A stretch of DNA of 33,714 nucleotides from Ruminococcaceae bacterium YRB3002 (GCA_900099715.1 FMTG01000029.1:1-33714), one strand, 5' to 3'; positions 24,596 to 33,324 are shown, counted from the stretch's first letter. Numbers and translations: made by a program. Notes: generated by a model not told the origin, from the letters alone.

Positions 24596-25264
24596 TCACT
24601 GTTCTTCAGGCGTATCAGACTTATCATCAGAGCCTACTGATCTGATGTTTTTAAAATCTGTGGAAGACATTACAGAGATCACCTTCTTCGCCTGACGGAT
24701 CCTCAAGGTGTTATATACGCCCGTAACGGCAGCCACGATAAGCGTCACGCCGATGATTATCATCAGCATCTTCGGCGTCGCGAAAGGGTTCATAAAGATC
24801 AGTATAGCCAGTGCCACACCGATGACCGACATAATAAGTCCGATCCACCAGAGACCGCCGGAATGGCGGGCATATCCGATCGAGCTTACGATTCCGAATA
24901 TACCGTAAATGCAGATTATCAGGCCGAACAGGATATTGAAGAACTGGACGAGCCAGTCAGGATTGACGATGAGCCAGATGCCGATACCGGCAAGTATTAT
25001 CGACCCGATGAGCACAATGACCTCGAGTGATTCCTTGCTCTTGGACATCACGAATACAACGATCTCAATAACGGCGAACACCAGCATCACAATGCCGACG
25101 ATCCTTGTCAGCATAAGCGCAGCGTCAACGGGCCACACGATAAGTACTATTCCGAGGACCAGCAGCACGACATCAAATATGATCTGAGTGACACCGTTAT
25201 ACTCCGATATCTTCGCCTGCCTGTTCTTTGCCCTTTCTTCCCGCCTGTCCTCTCTCCTGCTCAT
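24596..25264 (-). CDS. DUF308 (HdeD-like) membrane protein
   Basis: This 222-residue protein has a charged Arg-rich N-terminus and six hydrophobic helices arranged as three similar pairs, each with the pattern GIVLIVWP, GIGIWLIVNPDW or GVALAILIFMNP. That repeat is the signature of DUF308. The E. coli relative HdeD is linked to acid resistance, but the function in Gram-positives is unknown. Its start overlaps the GH25 stop by four bases (ATGA), so the two are co-translated. Its stop lies 15 bases from the converging GH94-like gene with no visible terminator between. The C-terminal tail is polar and acidic. Confidence 0.85.
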   Translation of the reverse strand: MSRREDRREERAKNRQAKISEYNGVTQIIFDVVLLVLGIVLIVWPVDAALMLTRIVGIVMLVFAVIEIVVFVMSKSKESLEVIVLIGSIILAGIGIWLIVNPDWLVQFFNILFGLIICIYGIFGIVSSIGYARHSGGLWWIGLIMSVIGVALAILIFMNPFATPKMLMIIIGVTLIVAAVTGVYNTLRIRQAKKVISVMSSTDFKNIRSVGSDDKSDTPEEQ

Positions 25265-27042
25265 CCGACGATAACCTCTTCTTCTATCTCGTCAGAGGCA
25301 GGCACAACTGGTTCCGGATCAGCTGTAGGGGCACTGTCGGAAGGAGCACTTGCAGAAGTCTCTGCGGGTGCAGCCTCTGATGTCTGTGAAGCGCTGTCAG
25401 AAGGTGCGCTTGCTGATGTCTCTGCCGCAGCAGTAGGTGCTGCTGCAGTCGTTGCTGCTGCTTCCGTGGCAGGGGATGCATGAGTATCCGTCTCATAACC
25501 CGGGACGTTGCCGTTCGCATCTGCTACCAGAAGCTGAACAGTCCTTGTTACAGAACCTCTGTATGCATCACCGAATGTATAAGTTACGTCATAGACACCG
25601 GCAACGGAGCATGCCTTATCGACAGTGACCGTGGTGCCTGAAGAATTCTTTACAGTGATATTGAAGTTATCTACCGACACAGTCTGACCGAGGGAATTCA
25701 TTCCTGCCAGTCCGGACTTAAGATTAACAACAGTTCCCACAGTAGTCCTTATCTCATCACCGCTCTTGAGCGAGATGGACGGATCGAGAAGCGTCGATGT
25801 GGACATGAATCCAAGGTTCATATCAACGTCACCATCGATACCCGGTACCACGCCGTGGAGATAACCGTACTGCCAGATGTGATATCTGTATGAGAACGTA
25901 GGAAGCTTGTCGCCGATCTTGAATGGCTCTGTACCGCTCATAAACCTGTTGAAATAAGCAGCAAGCCATACCTTGTACTTGGACGTAACCTCGGAAGCAT
26001 AAGTGGATCCCAGTGCGTTATTCCAGTAACTCTGGCTCATATAGACCATGGGAGAATAGCCCTGACTGGCGATGGTATCGCAGAACGTGCAGAGAATGTC
26101 TCTCAGGGCCTTGCCCTTGATGTTCTTATGTCTCTCATTGCCGCTGACCTCATAGTCGATAGCAACAGGATATGTGATGTTCTTGCCCCTGATCAGATCG
26201 ATAGTATAGGAAGCTTCCTCATATGCCTCAGCAACAGTGATGGCAGCGGAATAGAAATATACACCGACCTGTATGCCGGCCGCCGTAGCGCCGCTTACGT
26301 AAGTCTCGAACTTGCTGTCCTTATAGAGCTTGCCGCCGTTGCCGGAAGTACCGTAGTACCTTCCGCCGCATTTGATCATGACGAACTTGACGCCGTAGTC
26401 TCTTACCTTGACCCAGTCGATAGTCTTGTTGTAGCCGGATACGTCGATACCGATGACGTAGTTGTTAGCTGAATCAAAATGTGACGTCACACCGCTGCTG
26501 TTGGATGCGGCATTTGCCTCCGCAGACTGGTTGCCGGTATCCTGCGACATGCCTGAATTAGGTGCGCCCTCGTTGATATCCTGCCTGTCAATGATCCTTA
26601 CGGGACCTGCCTCACCTGACAGCATCCTCGTGACCTGACGGTCTGTAAGATCCTTAGGGGCTGTATTTCTGATAGTCTCGGGATCGACTTCCTCGTCGTC
26701 CTCTTCTTCAGTGGTGTAAGAACCAAGGAATACTCCCCTGGCCTTGGCATCCTCGAGGAAAGTCTTGCTCCTGTCCTCTTCGTTCATGCCTTCATCATCT
26801 GACGTGATATCGTCAAAATCCTCATATGTTATAACGATGGAACTGGAATCGAATCCGCCGGCCTGATCGGGATCCACGCCCTGATCACGCACCTTGAGGC
26901 TCAATGCCGATACGGACATACATGACCCTGCGATAATCGAAGCACAAAGAATGAGGCTCACCCTTGCGGCACGCTCACCCTTCAGTGTTATCCTGTTTAT
27001 AACCCTGTCAAACAGGGATGTATCGTTATTCTGTCTTTTCAT
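25261..27042 (-). CDS. membrane-anchored GH25 lysozyme with Ig-like domain and repeat tail
   Basis: This 593-residue protein has a cytoplasmic N-terminus, one hydrophobic anchor or uncleaved signal (~26-48) and an acidic linker (~55-190). The GH25 muramidase domain (~194-412) shows YVIGIDVSGYN (D200), the catalytic pair D296/E298 in AIDYE, and IWQYGY. GH25 enzymes cut the MurNAc-GlcNAc bond of peptidoglycan outside the cell. A domain resembling bacterial Ig-like folds follows (~428-508, SVAGVYDVTYTFGD). The Ala/Ser/Thr/Pro-rich tail contains ETSASAPSDSA twice, 20 residues apart (541 and 561), and the protein ends with an acidic cluster. No LPXTG motif is seen. It is co-translated with the DUF308 protein. 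The Shine-Dalgarno site is weak (AAGAGA). Confidence 0.9.
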   Translation of the reverse strand: MKRQNNDTSLFDRVINRITLKGERAARVSLILCASIIAGSCMSVSALSLKVRDQGVDPDQAGGFDSSSIVITYEDFDDITSDDEGMNEEDRSKTFLEDAKARGVFLGSYTTEEEDDEEVDPETIRNTAPKDLTDRQVTRMLSGEAGPVRIIDRQDINEGAPNSGMSQDTGNQSAEANAASNSSGVTSHFDSANNYVIGIDVSGYNKTIDWVKVRDYGVKFVMIKCGGRYYGTSGNGGKLYKDSKFETYVSGATAAGIQVGVYFYSAAITVAEAYEEASYTIDLIRGKNITYPVAIDYEVSGNERHKNIKGKALRDILCTFCDTIASQGYSPMVYMSQSYWNNALGSTYASEVTSKYKVWLAAYFNRFMSGTEPFKIGDKLPTFSYRYHIWQYGYLHGVVPGIDGDVDMNLGFMSTSTLLDPSISLKSGDEIRTTVGTVVNLKSGLAGMNSLGQTVSVDNFNITVKNSSGTTVTVDKACSVAGVYDVTYTFGDAYRGSVTRTVQLLVADANGNVPGYETDTHASPATEAAATTAAAPTAAAETSASAPSDSASQTSEAAPAETSASAPSDSAPTADPEPVVPASDEIEEEVIVG

Positions 27043-27080
27043 ATCTATATCTCTTTTTCCTGCCGGTAATCCCCGACGCT

Positions 27081-27112
27081 ATTATAATGGCTGTCGCCTG
27101 TAATAAAGTCAA
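27081..27112 (-). promoter_or_regulatory. possible promoter of the GH25-DUF308 operon
   Basis: A perfect TATAAT (27086-27081) on the minus strand is preceded by TTGACT (27112-27107), but with a 20-base spacer, longer than normal. It lies about 39 bases before the start codon. Confidence 0.4.
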
Positions 27113-27145
27113 GGTTTTATGTTACATTCAGAAGTCTTTTACGAG

Positions 27146-27832
27146 TTATTTTGCCGCAGGGTATTCATTGCACAAGAGCCTTACAGGTTCTTCGTCCTCT
27201 TCTATCGCTGGGAACCGTCCGACCGGCGGATTGAACCTGTTGTCGGTATTGTCGTCATTGCACTGGCTCACCTCGCCGATAAGGACATCGCCTGTCCCCT
27301 TCTCCACCTCGAAATCATGGTACATCCTCTGCATGATGGTCATACTCTCACCGGGAGTCAGTCTCACCTGAGTTCCGGCCGGTACCGTAAACGTCCTCCC
27401 GTCCATATGAACGGTAACATCAGACATCGTGTCAATCTCCTCATCGGGCAGGGAATTATACACTCTTATGAGAAGGTTGCCCCCTCCCCTGTTAATTATG
27501 TCCTCCATCTTGTACCAGTGAAAATGATTGGGGGAATACTGTCCCTCCATAAGCATCAGCAGCTTCTCCGCATAGGGCTTCGGATACTGTCCGCTCATCT
27601 TCTGATTGCCGTTCCTGATCGTAATCAGGGAGAACCCTGTCTTCTCAAAATCGCCCAGGCCGTAGTCAGTAATATCCCAGCCCAGCATGTTGTCGCGTAT
27701 CTCATCATACTCGTGGTCCTTGTCCTGCCACTCTGCCGGTGTAAACGACGCGAAAGGCGGCAGACTTATCTTATATTCGGATATCATCTCCTCCATACGC
27801 CTGAGTGCCCTGTTGATCTCGGATCTTCTCAT
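27146..27832 (-). CDS. D-lyxose ketol-isomerase (cupin type)
   Basis: This 228-residue protein matches D-lyxose isomerase (EC 5.3.1.15) over most of its length. It has MRRSEINRAL at the N-terminus, LPPFASFTPAEW, YDEIRDNMLGWDITDYGLGDF, YPKPYAEKLLMLMEGQ, the metal-binding HFHWYKMEDIINRGGG and VPAGTQVRLTPGES. The cupin fold binds a divalent metal through the two histidines and the glutamate of HFHWYKME plus a later histidine. The enzyme interconverts D-lyxose and D-xylulose and often also D-mannose and D-fructose. The start at 27832 is chosen because GGAGG lies eight bases upstream; upstream ATG codons are too close to it or lie before the TATAAT at 27859-27854. It stands alone, with no sugar kinase or transporter nearby. 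Confidence 0.92.
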   Translation of the reverse strand: MRRSEINRALRRMEEMISEYKISLPPFASFTPAEWQDKDHEYDEIRDNMLGWDITDYGLGDFEKTGFSLITIRNGNQKMSGQYPKPYAEKLLMLMEGQYSPNHFHWYKMEDIINRGGGNLLIRVYNSLPDEEIDTMSDVTVHMDGRTFTVPAGTQVRLTPGESMTIMQRMYHDFEVEKGTGDVLIGEVSQCNDDNTDNRFNPPVGRFPAIEEDEEPVRLLCNEYPAAK

Positions 27833-27853
27833 ACCCATATCCTCCGTCCCTTT

Positions 27854-27859
27854 ATTATA
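27854..27859 (-). promoter_or_regulatory. -10 box of the lyxose isomerase gene
   Basis: A perfect TATAAT on the minus strand lies 21 bases before the chosen start at 27832. No good -35 is visible at the normal distance, so an activator may be needed. Confidence 0.4.
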
Positions 27860-27879
27860 CAGTAACGCGCGCATGCAGT

Positions 27880-27908
27880 TTGACTAAAATATCCCGATGA
27901 ATTAAAAT
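27880..27908 (+). promoter_or_regulatory. promoter of the GT2-PBP operon, probably leaderless
   Basis: TTGACT (27880-27885), a 17-base spacer and TAAAAT (27903-27908) place the transcription start about seven bases further on, at the ATG at 27916. The first in-frame ATG (27907) lies inside the -10 box and so cannot be used from this promoter. Confidence 0.65.
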
Positions 27909-27915
27909 GCCCATT

Positions 27916-28890
27916 ATGAATAAAGTAATCGACAGGCCCAGACTATGGATCGTTATTCCCTGCTTTAACGAGCAGGATGTATTGCCTGTCACGGCTCCCA
28001 TGTTCAGAGACAAACTGCTGGAACTTATCAAAGCCGGCAGCATTTCCGAAGACAGCCGTGTCCTCTTTGTCAACGACGGTTCCTCCGACAAAACATGGCA
28101 GATAATCACTGATCTTGCCGCGGAGGACGAGCACTATATCGGCATCAGCCAGAGCCGCAACAGAGGCCACCAGAGCACACTCCTTGCCGGTCTCATGGAA
28201 GCGAAAGACAAATGCGATATCACCATCTCCATCGACTGCGACGGACAGGACGATATCAATGCCATGAACGAGATGGTTGCAAAGTATCACGAGGGCTGCG
28301 AGATCGTATATGGCGTCAGGTCATCACGCAAGACCGATACATGGTTCAAGCGCAACACTGCCCAGACATACTATAAACTCCTGAACAGCATGGGGGCGAA
28401 TACCGTATATAACCATGCGGACTACCGGCTTGTGAGCTGCCGCGTGCTGGCGCATTTCGCGGATTATGAAGAGGTGAATATTTTTCTGAGGGGAATGTTC
28501 CCGCTGGTGGGATTCAAGAGCACATCGGTTGAATATGAGCGTGCAGAGAGGCTGGCGGGCAAGAGCCATTACCCGCTTAGCAAGATGATCAAGCTGGCTG
28601 TTGAGGGCATCACGAGCCTCTCGACCAAGCCGATTTCCATCATCACGGGCATAGGACTGTTTACGGTCCTGCTTGGTATCATCGGGATCATCTGGGCGAT
28701 TGTGATGGTAATCCTGCAGAAGACTGTGGCAGGTTGGGCTTCACTGGCGTGCATCATCCTGTTTATGGGCGGCGTGCAGCTCCTGAGCCTCGGAATAATC
28801 GGAGAATATATCGGCAAGATCTATCTTGAGACCAAGCACAGACCCAGGTATATCATCAGCGACAGGACCTGGGATGAGGAAGAGGGATAA
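27916..28890 (+). CDS. family 2 glycosyltransferase with two C-terminal membrane helices
   Basis: This 324-residue protein resembles polyprenyl-phosphate glycosyltransferases (GtrB, CsbB, ArnC, DPM1 type), which transfer a sugar from a nucleotide donor to undecaprenyl phosphate on the inner membrane face. The GT-A domain (~1-215) shows WIVIPCFNEQDVLP, LFVNDGSSDKTW, QSRNRGHQSTLLAGL, the metal site SIDCDGQDD, and NHADYRLVSCRVL. Two hydrophobic helices (~235-300) and a short tail follow, as in that family. The start at 27916 is preferred over 27907 because the latter overlaps the -10 box. There is no Shine-Dalgarno sequence, which suggests a leaderless mRNA. It is five bases upstream of the penicillin-binding protein gene, so the two are co-transcribed and likely both act on the envelope. 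Confidence 0.88.
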   Translation: MNKVIDRPRLWIVIPCFNEQDVLPVTAPMFRDKLLELIKAGSISEDSRVLFVNDGSSDKTWQIITDLAAEDEHYIGISQSRNRGHQSTLLAGLMEAKDKCDITISIDCDGQDDINAMNEMVAKYHEGCEIVYGVRSSRKTDTWFKRNTAQTYYKLLNSMGANTVYNHADYRLVSCRVLAHFADYEEVNIFLRGMFPLVGFKSTSVEYERAERLAGKSHYPLSKMIKLAVEGITSLSTKPISIITGIGLFTVLLGIIGIIWAIVMVILQKTVAGWASLACIILFMGGVQLLSLGIIGEYIGKIYLETKHRPRYIISDRTWDEEEG

Positions 28891-28895
28891 GGAAT

Positions 28896-31217
28896 ATGTC
28901 TGATAACAGACGTGCAAGAACAACAAACCCGGTAAAGCCGGAGAATACGGCGCTTGCAGACGACTTAAGGCGTAACCTTAAGGGCAAGCCCACAAAGTCG
29001 GGATTCAACAGGAGCATAGGTCACGAGATATGGTCTTTCGTGTCGGATGTCCTCAAGGTCGTTATCGTAGTGGTGCTCTGCATCTGCTTCGCAGGCGGCG
29101 GATTCGGTGCAGGCATGATACTGGGATATGCAGCATCTACAAAACCGCTGTCCATCAATGACCTCACCACGACAGGAGCGGCTTCACAGACATCGTTTGT
29201 TTACGATATTGAAGGCAACGAGATAGCAAAGCTCACCGGCAGCGAGAACGTGGACAGGATCTACGTCTCTTACGGCGAAGTTAAGGATACGTATATCGAC
29301 GAGGCGTTCACATCCATTGAAGACGAGCGTTTCTACGAGCATTCCGGCATCGACCTTAAGCGTATAGGTTCAGCCATACTGTCAGCCCTCGCCAACGGCG
29401 GTTCGGCAAAGCACGGCGGATCCACCATAACACAGCAGACAGTCAAGCTCATAAGCGGTCAGGACGAGCATTCAACCTCACGTAAGGTGCAGGAATGGTT
29501 CTCAGCCATGGAGCTCGAGCAGCACCTCACCAAGGATGAGATCATGGAACTGTATCTCAACCTCGCTCCTATGGGCAATAACTACGTGGGTATCCAGGCC
29601 GCTGCGCATAACTATTTCGGGAAGGATGCAAAAGACCTCAACCTGGCGGAGTGCGCACTTCTCGCAGGACTCCCCAAGAGCCCTTCCTACTACAATCCCC
29701 TGAGAGAATCGGGAAGACGTAACTGCCTCAGGAGAATGAGGATCATATTGGGCAAGATGTACGAGCTGGAGAGGATCACCGAGGAGGAATACAAAGAAGC
29801 CCTCAATGCCGAGATAGTATTCAAGACTCCCGAGACATCCTCCCGCGGCAAGATCAATTCCTACTTTGTGGAATATGCAATCTCCCAGGTCATCAAGGAT
29901 CTTGCCCAGGCAAGGGGAATATCCAAGGCAATGGCATCTACGATAGTGTATAACCGCGGCTACCATATCTACACAACTATGGAACCCGCCAACCAGGCTA
30001 TTCTGGACGAGGCATTTACCAACCGGGATCTCTTCCAGACGAAGCCGTCAGCCCTCGAAGACCTGCCTGAGAAGCCTACGGGTGCCATGGTGCTCATCAA
30101 CACAGAGACAGGCGCCATTGCCGCCATGCAGGGCGGATACGGTCAGAAGATAATGAACCTCTCCCTCAACCGTGCCACACAATCCAGAAGGTCTCCGGGT
30201 TCATCCATAAAGCCGCTTATTGATTACGGGCCTGCTCTTGAGCTGGATATCATCGCTCCCGGAACGATCTACGTGGACAAGAAGGTCTATCTGAATCCAT
30301 CGTCACCCAACACGCCATGGCCTCTCAACTATTCGAGGACATACGACGGTGCCATCACCGTACGTAAGGCTCTTGTAAGCTCCAAGAACACCGTTGCCGT
30401 TATGGTATGGAACGATGTCGGAGGAGATACGGCACACTGGTTCCTGACGCAGGTGGGCATCGATGAGGATAACAAGGACGCATTTGTATATCCCTCACAG
30501 GCAATCGGCGGTCTTACGCATGGTGTAACGACACTGGAGATGGCTGCGGCTTACAATACTTTCGCGTCGGGCGGAACGTTCACAAAGCCCTACTCCTACA
30601 CAAGAGTCGTTGACAGCGACGGCAACGTTATCCTGTCCGTCAATCCCCAGACAAGACGCGTTTATTCCGCCGAGACGTGCTTCCTGATGGCAGATATCCT
30701 CAAGGGTGTCGTGTCCACAGGTACGCCTTCCAAGTACGGCGGTCAGATCACTAACGCCAACGGAGACAAGATCGATACAGCCGGCAAGACCGGTACAACA
30801 TCAGATAACGTGGATAAGTGGTTCTGCGGTTTCACTCCCTATTACGCAGCTGCCGTATGGTACGGCTACGACAACAGGCTGCGCCAGACCGTTATCCCGT
30901 CCAACGATTACAACAACGCCATCAGGATCTGGATGTACTGCATGCAGAAGATACATCAGGATCTCCCCGGCGCCAAGTTCGTAAAACCGGATACTATCGT
31001 TACCGCTGAAGCATGTTCGTCCGGGTACTATCCCACCGATGCATGCCGTAATGCTGCAACCGTCAGGAGCGACTACTATGTCGCCGGCAGCTCCCTCATG
31101 CCGGATCCCGCTATGGAGTGTCCCATCCACGCGCCGTCACCGACGCCTACTCCTACTCCGGTCCCTCAGCCACAGCCGGATCCACAGCCTGACCCGCAGG
31201 GCGGCGAACCAAACTGA
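28896..31217 (+). CDS. class A penicillin-binding protein (PBP1A-like)
   Basis: This 773-residue bifunctional peptidoglycan synthase has a short cytoplasmic region, one membrane anchor (~52-80) and a GT51 glycosyltransferase domain (~100-290) with the catalytic glutamate in IEDERFYEH (E142) and GGSTITQQ. The transpeptidase domain (~395-690) has the active-site serine in SSIK (S436), SKN at 496-498 and KTG at 631-633. All three transpeptidase motifs are intact. The C-terminus is a Pro-rich tail (PTPTPTPVPQPQPDPQPDP) that probably extends into the wall. It follows the GT2 gene by five bases in one operon and ends just before a strong hairpin. Length fits the family. Confidence 0.95.
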   Translation: MSDNRRARTTNPVKPENTALADDLRRNLKGKPTKSGFNRSIGHEIWSFVSDVLKVVIVVVLCICFAGGGFGAGMILGYAASTKPLSINDLTTTGAASQTSFVYDIEGNEIAKLTGSENVDRIYVSYGEVKDTYIDEAFTSIEDERFYEHSGIDLKRIGSAILSALANGGSAKHGGSTITQQTVKLISGQDEHSTSRKVQEWFSAMELEQHLTKDEIMELYLNLAPMGNNYVGIQAAAHNYFGKDAKDLNLAECALLAGLPKSPSYYNPLRESGRRNCLRRMRIILGKMYELERITEEEYKEALNAEIVFKTPETSSRGKINSYFVEYAISQVIKDLAQARGISKAMASTIVYNRGYHIYTTMEPANQAILDEAFTNRDLFQTKPSALEDLPEKPTGAMVLINTETGAIAAMQGGYGQKIMNLSLNRATQSRRSPGSSIKPLIDYGPALELDIIAPGTIYVDKKVYLNPSSPNTPWPLNYSRTYDGAITVRKALVSSKNTVAVMVWNDVGGDTAHWFLTQVGIDEDNKDAFVYPSQAIGGLTHGVTTLEMAAAYNTFASGGTFTKPYSYTRVVDSDGNVILSVNPQTRRVYSAETCFLMADILKGVVSTGTPSKYGGQITNANGDKIDTAGKTGTTSDNVDKWFCGFTPYYAAAVWYGYDNRLRQTVIPSNDYNNAIRIWMYCMQKIHQDLPGAKFVKPDTIVTAEACSSGYYPTDACRNAATVRSDYYVAGSSLMPDPAMECPIHAPSPTPTPTPVPQPQPDPQPDPQGGEPN

Positions 31218-31222
31218 TAAAT

Positions 31223-31260
31223 ATTGCCCCGGACCTTCTGATCCGGGGCAATCTCATTTT
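31223..31260. terminator. hairpin terminator between the PBP and rubrerythrin genes
   Basis: An 11-bp perfect GC-rich stem (31223-31233 with 31242-31252) closes an eight-base loop and is followed by CTCATTTT on the plus strand. It lies just past the PBP stop and could also stop transcripts coming from rubrerythrin. Confidence 0.8.
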
Positions 31261-31286
31261 GTCATTAAGACCTGTCTGTCAATAGA

Positions 31287-31934
31287 TCAATAGTTCTCAG
31301 CGTGTACCTCGAAGTAAGACTGGGGATGATCGCATACGGGGCAGACATCAGGAGCGTTTGTACCGACTACGATATGACCGCAGTTACGGCACTCCCATAC
31401 CTTGACCTCGCTCTTGGCGAATACCTGCTGCATCTCAACGTTCTTGATGAGGGCTCGGTATCTCTCCTCGTGGTGCTTCTCGATGGCACCTACCGCACGG
31501 AACTTGGCAGCGAGCTCAGGGAAACCTTCCTCCTCAGCTGTCTTGGCGAAGTCCTCATACATATCAGTCCACTCGAAATTCTCACCCTCAGCTGCAGCTG
31601 TCAGGTTCTCTACTGTGGAGCCGATGCCGTTCAGTTCCTTGAACCACATCTTTGCATGCTCTTTCTCGTTGTCAGCAGTCTTAAGGAAGATGGCGGCTAT
31701 CTGCTCGAAGCCTTCCTTCTTAGCCTTGGATGCGAAGTATGTATACTTATTGCGAGCCTGTGACTCTCCTGCGAAAGCAGCCTGGAGATTCTTCTCTGTC
31801 TGGGTTCCTGCATACTTGTTAGCGGGCTTGGCATCTACCTTCTCGAAACAGTCTTTCTGATGGCATACGGGGCATTCCTCTGGAGCCTGATCGCCCTCGT
31901 GAACATATCCGCAGATCTTACAAACATAAGCCAT
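31287..31934 (-). CDS. rbr: rubrerythrin with rubredoxin-like sites at both ends
   Basis: This 215-residue cytoplasmic protein reduces hydrogen peroxide in anaerobes. The N-terminus has a rubredoxin-like site (CKICGY and CPVC within residues 1-~25). The middle is a ferritin-like four-helix domain with diiron ligands in [21 protein letters not shown] and IEKHHEERY. The C-terminus carries a second rubredoxin-like site (CRNCGH and CPVC). Classical rubrerythrin has only the C-terminal site and reverse rubrerythrin only the N-terminal one. AGGAGG lies eight bases before the ATG. The gene stands alone, with terminators on both sides. A partner reductase is not seen in the window. Confidence 0.95.
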   Translation of the reverse strand: MAYVCKICGYVHEGDQAPEECPVCHQKDCFEKVDAKPANKYAGTQTEKNLQAAFAGESQARNKYTYFASKAKKEGFEQIAAIFLKTADNEKEHAKMWFKELNGIGSTVENLTAAAEGENFEWTDMYEDFAKTAEEEGFPELAAKFRAVGAIEKHHEERYRALIKNVEMQQVFAKSEVKVWECRNCGHIVVGTNAPDVCPVCDHPQSYFEVHAENY

Positions 31935-32000
31935 AAATAATACCTCCTAACGGTAAATTGAGTATCTATACTTTATCATTTATCCCGCTTATGATGTGGA

Positions 32001-32048
32001 AAAAAAATGTTAACAAAATTGGAGAGGATGCACTAACGCACCCTCTCC
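32001..32048 (-). terminator. terminator of the PadR-HAAS operon
   Basis: Read on the minus strand, an 11-bp stem with one mismatch (32048-32038 with 32031-32021) and a six-base loop is followed by AATTTTG and then seven T. It lies 43 bases past the last gene. The remaining bases up to the rubrerythrin start hold no gene. Confidence 0.75.
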
Positions 32049-32090
32049 TCAACACACAACAAACCCTATTCTACAAGAGTAACCGGTCCG

Positions 32091-32384
32091 TCAACCGACC
32101 ATTATTCCATTCAAACCCACATCTACCGTATGACCGTCGTCTGACTCCACATGAACTCCGCCGGCTGAGACATTTACCTTGTTGCCGTCAGCCTCCACAT
32201 TAACGCTGCTTCCCGCATCATCGATCCATTCCTCTATCTGTGATACATACTTCCCGAAATCGACCTCGTCCAGAGATTTCTCGGTGGCGCCCAACAGCAT
32301 AAACACAGCGATAACTCCGAATACCACCGACAGCGCCAGTGAAACTATCGTTATCATTACCATTACTATTGTTGATTTCTTCAT
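32091..32384 (-). CDS. small single-pass membrane protein, unknown function
   Basis: This 97-residue protein has one hydrophobic helix (~6-32) after MKKST, then a polar region. The last ~40 residues have a repeating short-strand pattern (VNVEADGNKVNVSAGG, VHVESDDGHTVDVG) that suggests a small beta structure, probably outside the membrane. I do not recognise a family. It is the last gene of the PadR operon, 15 bases after the HAAS protein, with a G-rich ribosome binding site (GGGGGG) about nine bases before the ATG. Small membrane proteins of this kind often sit beside HAAS/DUF1700 proteins; an envelope-stress role is a guess. Confidence 0.75.
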   Translation of the reverse strand: MKKSTIVMVMITIVSLALSVVFGVIAVFMLLGATEKSLDEVDFGKYVSQIEEWIDDAGSSVNVEADGNKVNVSAGGVHVESDDGHTVDVGLNGIMVG

Positions 32385-32399
32385 TTTGTTCAGCCCCCC

Positions 32400-32969
32400 T
32401 TAGAATCCATGGTCCCAGACATCGCGGTTCCAGTTGATGTACCTGCCTGTTCCCTGGAAGAAATACTTGATGAGAAGTATAAGAAGGAATGTCAGGAATA
32501 TCGCGAAGAAAAGGATCGATACATCCAGCACTATAAGTCCGGGGATAAATGCACCCGATGCCGGAATAGCCATAGCAAGTGATATCAGTACAAAGATAAC
32601 GCCCGCGTCGATCGCAATACCGGACAGCAGGATGATAAACAGTACGATCCACAGAGGGATAGCAAGAAAGAGATTAAACAGCACAACAAACAGCGGTCCG
32701 TTATTCCACTTGGGTGTGCTCTCTCTTGAGGGCTCCTCCTGCTTCATCTTTTTGAGGGCTGTCCTGATCTTGGTCTCATTGCCCTCCAGATAAGCAGCCG
32801 CCAGTTCCTTGGGAGATCCCAGGCCTTCCGCGATATCTTCCTCCGACTTGCCTGCGATTATCCCCTGCGCGAAATGTTCTTCTATCTCCGCAATGATCTC
32901 TTTGACGTCGTTATATGACATCGTGCCGAGCTCATTGCTCAACGAATCAAGATAATCTTTCTTTGTCAT
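32400..32969 (-). CDS. HAAS/DUF1700-type membrane protein
   Basis: This 189-residue protein has an N-terminal helical HAAS-like domain (~1-75: MTKKDYLDSLSNEL, AEIEEHFAQGIIAGKSEEDIAEGLGSPKELAA), a short charged linker and about three or four hydrophobic helices (~90-170). Proteins of this type are commonly paired with PadR repressors and are thought to work with them in envelope-related signalling. The start at 32969 is chosen because AGGAGGAG lies just upstream and the ATG overlaps the PadR stop (ATGA). A longer frame from 33017 would lie inside padR and has no ribosome binding site. The C-terminus ends with an aromatic-rich WNRDVWDHGF. Confidence 0.88.
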   Translation of the reverse strand: MTKKDYLDSLSNELGTMSYNDVKEIIAEIEEHFAQGIIAGKSEEDIAEGLGSPKELAAAYLEGNETKIRTALKKMKQEEPSRESTPKWNNGPLFVVLFNLFLAIPLWIVLFIILLSGIAIDAGVIFVLISLAMAIPASGAFIPGLIVLDVSILFFAIFLTFLLILLIKYFFQGTGRYINWNRDVWDHGF

Positions 32970-33280
32970 TGTTCTCCTCCTAGTATCCCGCTGACCATCG
33001 CGGTAAATTCTTTCCACTCCTCCATATCCTTCGTGAGTCTCTCGCGGCCTTTGTCCGTAAGACTGTAATACTTGCGCGGCGGTCCGCTTGTTGACTCCTG
33101 AAGATACGTACTTACTTCTCCTGAGCTTGCCAGTTTACGAAGCAGCGGATATACAGTGCCATCTGCGATCTGTATCCTGGACGATAATTCCTCGGCCAGA
33201 TCATATCCGTAACTATCCCCTTTGCTCAAAACAGCGAGTACACACATATCGAGGACGCCTTTTTTGAACTGCGTATTCAA
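32966..33280 (-). CDS. PadR-family transcriptional repressor
   Basis: This 104-residue winged-helix regulator shows FKKGVLDMCVLAVLSKGDSYGYDL, GTVYPLLRKLASSGEV and GPPRKYYSLTDKG, the conserved features of short PadR proteins. They repress their own operon, often until an envelope stress or small molecule is sensed. The start is TTG at 33280: it gives the normal family N-terminus and has AGGAGG 11 bases upstream. The ATG at 33287 is in another frame. It is the first gene of an operon with the HAAS protein and a small membrane protein. A palindrome overlaps its promoter, which suggests autorepression. Confidence 0.92.
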   Translation of the reverse strand: MNTQFKKGVLDMCVLAVLSKGDSYGYDLAEELSSRIQIADGTVYPLLRKLASSGEVSTYLQESTSGPPRKYYSLTDKGRERLTKDMEEWKEFTAMVSGILGGEQ

Positions 33281-33324
33281 TTTGCATCACTCCTCCTTAG
33301 TCTCTTAGTTTTGATTACAGAGTG

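Noticed and set aside
27119-27865. A 248-residue plus-strand open frame
   Set aside because: It is a shadow of the D-lyxose isomerase gene, whose motifs on the minus strand are unmistakable.
17040-28915. The shared N-terminus MSDNRR of the ABC half and the penicillin-binding protein
   Set aside because: Similarity ends after six residues and the genes are unrelated; coincidence is the simplest explanation.
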